Assembly (NCBI GenBank): GCA_963723165.1
Contig: CAVRPP010000007.1
Span: 1 to 64,000, forward strand
DNA: 64,000 nucleotides
From: UBA4744 sp963723165
GTDB lineage: Bacteria > Actinomycetota > Acidimicrobiia > Spongiisociales > UBA4744
Reading direction: 5' to 3'
The position numbers and the translations under genes were made by a program. Shown here in pieces: positions 61,610 to 64,000 of this stretch. The notes below the pieces were generated by a model. The model searched no databases. It saw only the letters and a program-made list of their open reading frames with translations, and was not told where the DNA came from. Positions within the stretch are counted from its first letter, which is position 1, and each line of letters begins with the position of its first letter.

Positions 61610-62109
61610 GGCTGGTAATCGGCACGACCGGCCTGGTTGCTGCACTGATGGCGGTGATTCTGCTGTGGTTCGACGGACCGGTTGAATTCACCGGCTATCA
61701 AGCGCTGCTCTTGATCCTGGCGGCCATGGCGATACACAGGCTCCATCCTGCCGAGGCAGAATCCGAAGTCGATGAACCTCTCAGGCTCAGGATCAAGCCG
61801 GCCGGTCGCCCTCATCTTTCGGCTCCGCCGCAGCTCGAGAAAATCGAACGATTGGTGGTATTCGGACAGACCACCGCCTTCGATGCTGAATGGCGCCTCC
61901 TCCCGTTTCTGCGGACCATCGCCGCCGAGCAGCTCGAGACCAGACACGGTGTCGACCTGGAGGCTCAACCTGATCTCGCCGGCCGTTTGCTGGGAGAAGC
62001 GGGTTGGGATCTGCTCGACCCCGAGCGCGACCTCCCGGGTGATCGCATGGCGCCGGGTCTCGGCCTTGAACAACTGGACGCTGCCGTGTCGGCGATGGAG
62101 GAGCTCTAG
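61606..62109 (+). CDS. Hypothetical membrane protein in the DUF58 operon
   Basis: 167 residues. Two N-terminal helices (GTTGLVAALMAVILLWF, YQALLLILAAMAIHRL) and a soluble domain (FDAEWRLLPFLRTIAAEQLE). Starts at GTG 61606, overlapping the previous stop by 4 nt. Conserved position in such operons, but no named family that I recognise. Confidence 0.75.
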   Translation: MRLVIGTTGLVAALMAVILLWFDGPVEFTGYQALLLILAAMAIHRLHPAEAESEVDEPLRLRIKPAGRPHLSAPPQLEKIERLVVFGQTTAFDAEWRLLPFLRTIAAEQLETRHGVDLEAQPDLAGRLLGEAGWDLLDPERDLPGDRMAPGLGLEQLDAAVSAMEEL

Positions 62110-62128
62110 TACCGTCGTGGAGGTGAGC

Positions 62129-63097
62129 ATGAACACCCAGGAGGTTGCAGACCTCTCGCAGGAGCTCCTCGACGAGGTGGAGCGGGCCGTGATCGGCAAG
62201 CGGGCCGTCCTGGAGCTGATGTTGATGGCCTTGCTGGCAGACGGCCATGTACTCATCGAGGATTATCCGGGCCTGGCCAAGACGCTGATGGCGCGTTCGT
62301 TCGCGCAGGTGACCGACCTTGAGTTCCGGCGGGTTCAGTTCACGCCGGATCTGATGCCGATGGACGTCACGGGTTCTCCGGTCCTTGATCCGGTTACGTC
62401 GGCTCTGTCGTTCCGTCCGGGCCCGATCTTCAGCAACTTGCTTCTGGCCGACGAGGTGAACCGGGCGCCTGCCAAGACCCAGGCGGCCCTGCTGGAGGCC
62501 ATGCAGGAACGACAGGTGACCGTCGATGGAACCACGCACAAACTGGATCGCCCCTTCCTGGTTGTGGCCACCCAGAATCCGATCGAATATGAGGGCACCT
62601 ATCCCCTGCCAGAGGCCCAGCTCGATCGCTTCATCGTCCGGATCGGCGTTGGATACCCGGCTCCCGACGATGAGTGGAGGATTCTCGAGGAAAGGCTCGA
62701 GCGTCGAGCTGATGAAATCTCCCTGAAGGTGGTTGTCGATGGCAGCACGTTGCGGGCCATGCAGCGCGCCGTTGAGGATGTCCACGTATCCGAATCGGTC
62801 GGCCGGTATATCGTGGACCTGGTGGACGCCACCCGCCATCGCAATCGAGTACTGGTGGGTGCGAGCCCGCGCGGGTCGCTCGCCCTCATGAAGGTGGCTC
62901 GGGCCAGGGCGATTGTCCGCGGCCGTGATTTTGTTACACCGGACGACGTCAAGGCTGTCGCTGTTCCGGCGCTGGCTCACCGCTTGATCTTGCGACCTGA
63001 ACTCTGGGTGCAGGACATTCAAGGGGACGACATTGTGGTCGAGTGTCTCGATCTGGTACCGACGCCGCCGTCGGTGCCGGAGCGCAAGCAGGCGTGA
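62129..63097 (+). CDS. MoxR-family AAA+ ATPase
   Basis: 322 residues. Walker A EDYPGLAKT (MoxR variant of GxxGxGKT), Walker B LLLADEVNRAPAKTQ, sensor ATQNPIEYEGTYPLPEAQLDRF. MoxR proteins act as chaperones for a VWA or DUF58 partner, here the next gene. ATG 62129 with GGAGGTGAG just upstream; the longer frame to 61772 is antisense noise. Confidence 0.92.
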   Translation: MNTQEVADLSQELLDEVERAVIGKRAVLELMLMALLADGHVLIEDYPGLAKTLMARSFAQVTDLEFRRVQFTPDLMPMDVTGSPVLDPVTSALSFRPGPIFSNLLLADEVNRAPAKTQAALLEAMQERQVTVDGTTHKLDRPFLVVATQNPIEYEGTYPLPEAQLDRFIVRIGVGYPAPDDEWRILEERLERRADEISLKVVVDGSTLRAMQRAVEDVHVSESVGRYIVDLVDATRHRNRVLVGASPRGSLALMKVARARAIVRGRDFVTPDDVKAVAVPALAHRLILRPELWVQDIQGDDIVVECLDLVPTPPSVPERKQA

Positions 63098-64000
63098 CCC
63101 GGACTACCACCCCCCGGCTCCGCACGTTTGCGGTGGTGAGCGTCCTCGGACTCGTGGGGGGACTAGCGGCCGGACGTCCCGAATTGGCCGCAGTGGCTGC
63201 CCCCTTTGTGGTTCTGCTCGGCGTGGGTCTGGCGCTATCACACGACCTCGCTCTGAGTATCGCCGTCCGGTTGGATCGCGACCGGGCGGTTGAGGGTGAG
63301 GAGATCACGTTGATGATCTCTGCAGGTACGGCGCCTCCAGCGTCCCGGTTGGACTTCGACGTGGACTTGCCGAGCGGAGTCGTCATCACCGGAGCAGAGA
63401 CAGGGCGCGGCCGGTCGGTCGAGGTAGTCGACCGGATCGTGGTGGGCTTCAAACCGGGAGGCGCCCTCGGCAACGATCTGACCCTCCGGTTGCAGTGCCG
63501 GCGATGGGGATCCCACCGGATCGGCTTTGTGCGCATCAGGAGTCGTGACGCCTGGGGCTTGTTCACGTATTTCCAGGAAGTCCCACTCGATCTCGAATTC
63601 AAGGTCTTTCCGGAGACGGCCACGTTGCGCCGGTTGTTGAGGCCGGTCGAGACCAGGCTGGGTTTTGGGGATCTGGTATCCCGGCAAAAAGGGGAAGGCC
63701 TGGAATTTGCCGACCTGCGGCCCTTTTCTCACGGAGACGATCCCCGGCAGATCAACTGGAGGGTGGCGGCCCGGGGCCGCGGCGTCTGGGTGAACGAGCG
63801 GCATCCCGAACGAAACAGCGATGTGGTGTTGTTGGTAGACACCCTGTCGGAGCCGCGTCGCGGCGTTGAGGCGACACTCGACCTTGCCGTCCGGGCGGCG
63901 GCCGGCCTGGCGGCCGGTCATCTGTGCCGTAACGACCGGGTGGGCCTGATCTCATTTGGTGAACCGCTCCGCTGGTTGCAGCCGGGCATGGGAGACGTCC
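63094..64000 (+). CDS. DUF58-domain protein (3' end beyond window)
   Basis: At least 302 residues from GTG 63094, which overlaps the MoxR stop by 4 nt. One or two N-terminal helices (RTFAVVSVLGLVGGLAAG, LAAVAAPFVVLLGVGLAL), a beta domain, then the DUF58 motif GLEFADLRPFSHGDDPRQINWR followed by a VWA-like fold (DVVLLVDT). The gene is open at position 64000. The partner of the MoxR ATPase in an envelope function. Confidence 0.9.
   Translation, partial: MTRTTTPRLRTFAVVSVLGLVGGLAAGRPELAAVAAPFVVLLGVGLALSHDLALSIAVRLDRDRAVEGEEITLMISAGTAPPASRLDFDVDLPSGVVITGAETGRGRSVEVVDRIVVGFKPGGALGNDLTLRLQCRRWGSHRIGFVRIRSRDAWGLFTYFQEVPLDLEFKVFPETATLRRLLRPVETRLGFGDLVSRQKGEGLEFADLRPFSHGDDPRQINWRVAARGRGVWVNERHPERNSDVVLLVDTLSEPRRGVEATLDLAVRAAAGLAAGHLCRNDRVGLISFGEPLRWLQPGMGDV

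Noticed and set aside
1..64000. tRNA, rRNA, CRISPR, insertion sequences
   Set aside because: None recognised in the intergenic regions by eye; a tRNA or covariance-model scan would be decisive.

Overview
The window looks like chromosome of a high-GC actinomycete-type bacterium (Actinomycetota; an Acidimicrobiia-like lineage is a guess). Supporting signs are the dnaK-grpE-dnaJ-hspR operon order, a DUF3039 protein, an NfeD/SPFH pair, and many genes whose start codon lies 6-8 nt after a TANNNT-type -10 hexamer, the layout of leaderless actinobacterial transcripts. I see no tRNA, rRNA, CRISPR array, insertion sequence or prophage.

Layout. 79-7689 (-) is a 2.5 kaa sortase-anchored surface protein made of DUF11-like and nine SdrD B-like repeats. 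7.8-11.8 kb holds a lipoprotein, an M20 amidohydrolase, an SPFH/NfeD pair and a secreted DUF4397-like protein. 11.9-25.4 kb is rich in protein and RNA quality control: clpB, a Ycf46-like AAA ATPase, archease, mscL, rtcB and the hspR-type dnaK operon, then an arsM-like methyltransferase. 25.4-31.1 kb carries nagA and a dipeptide-type ABC operon with an embedded small-molecule kinase. 31.1-35.4 kb (-) carries an ABC exporter, a PF14907-like nucleotidyltransferase and an HprK-like kinase, a combination seen as accessory genes in some lasso-peptide clusters. Genes from about 29.0 to 35.3 kb show five to six apparent frameshifts, a local anomaly.

35.4-46.9 kb holds two ABC-2 type efflux systems, each with a regulator (TetR, GbsR/MarR), an aldehyde dehydrogenase, a CYTH pair, a PadR repressor with a clear palindromic operator plus a Met/His-rich small protein, a CPBP protease and phosphofructokinase. 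Three related palindromic repeats lie between genes here.

46.9-59.6 kb is probably the most interesting part: a MacAB-like efflux operon with a lipoprotein (-) faces a response regulator/histidine kinase pair (+), followed by an HtrA-type protease and, further on, two paralogous secreted helical proteins. Upstream of each of these transcription units I find direct repeats of TTCTCAT (ATGAGAA on the other strand) at an exact 11-nt period, the spacing expected for an OmpR-family regulator. I infer one envelope-stress regulon. 59.7-64.0 kb ends with a PPOX-fold protein, a Mug-type DNA glycosylase and a DUF4129/MoxR/DUF58 operon that runs off the window.
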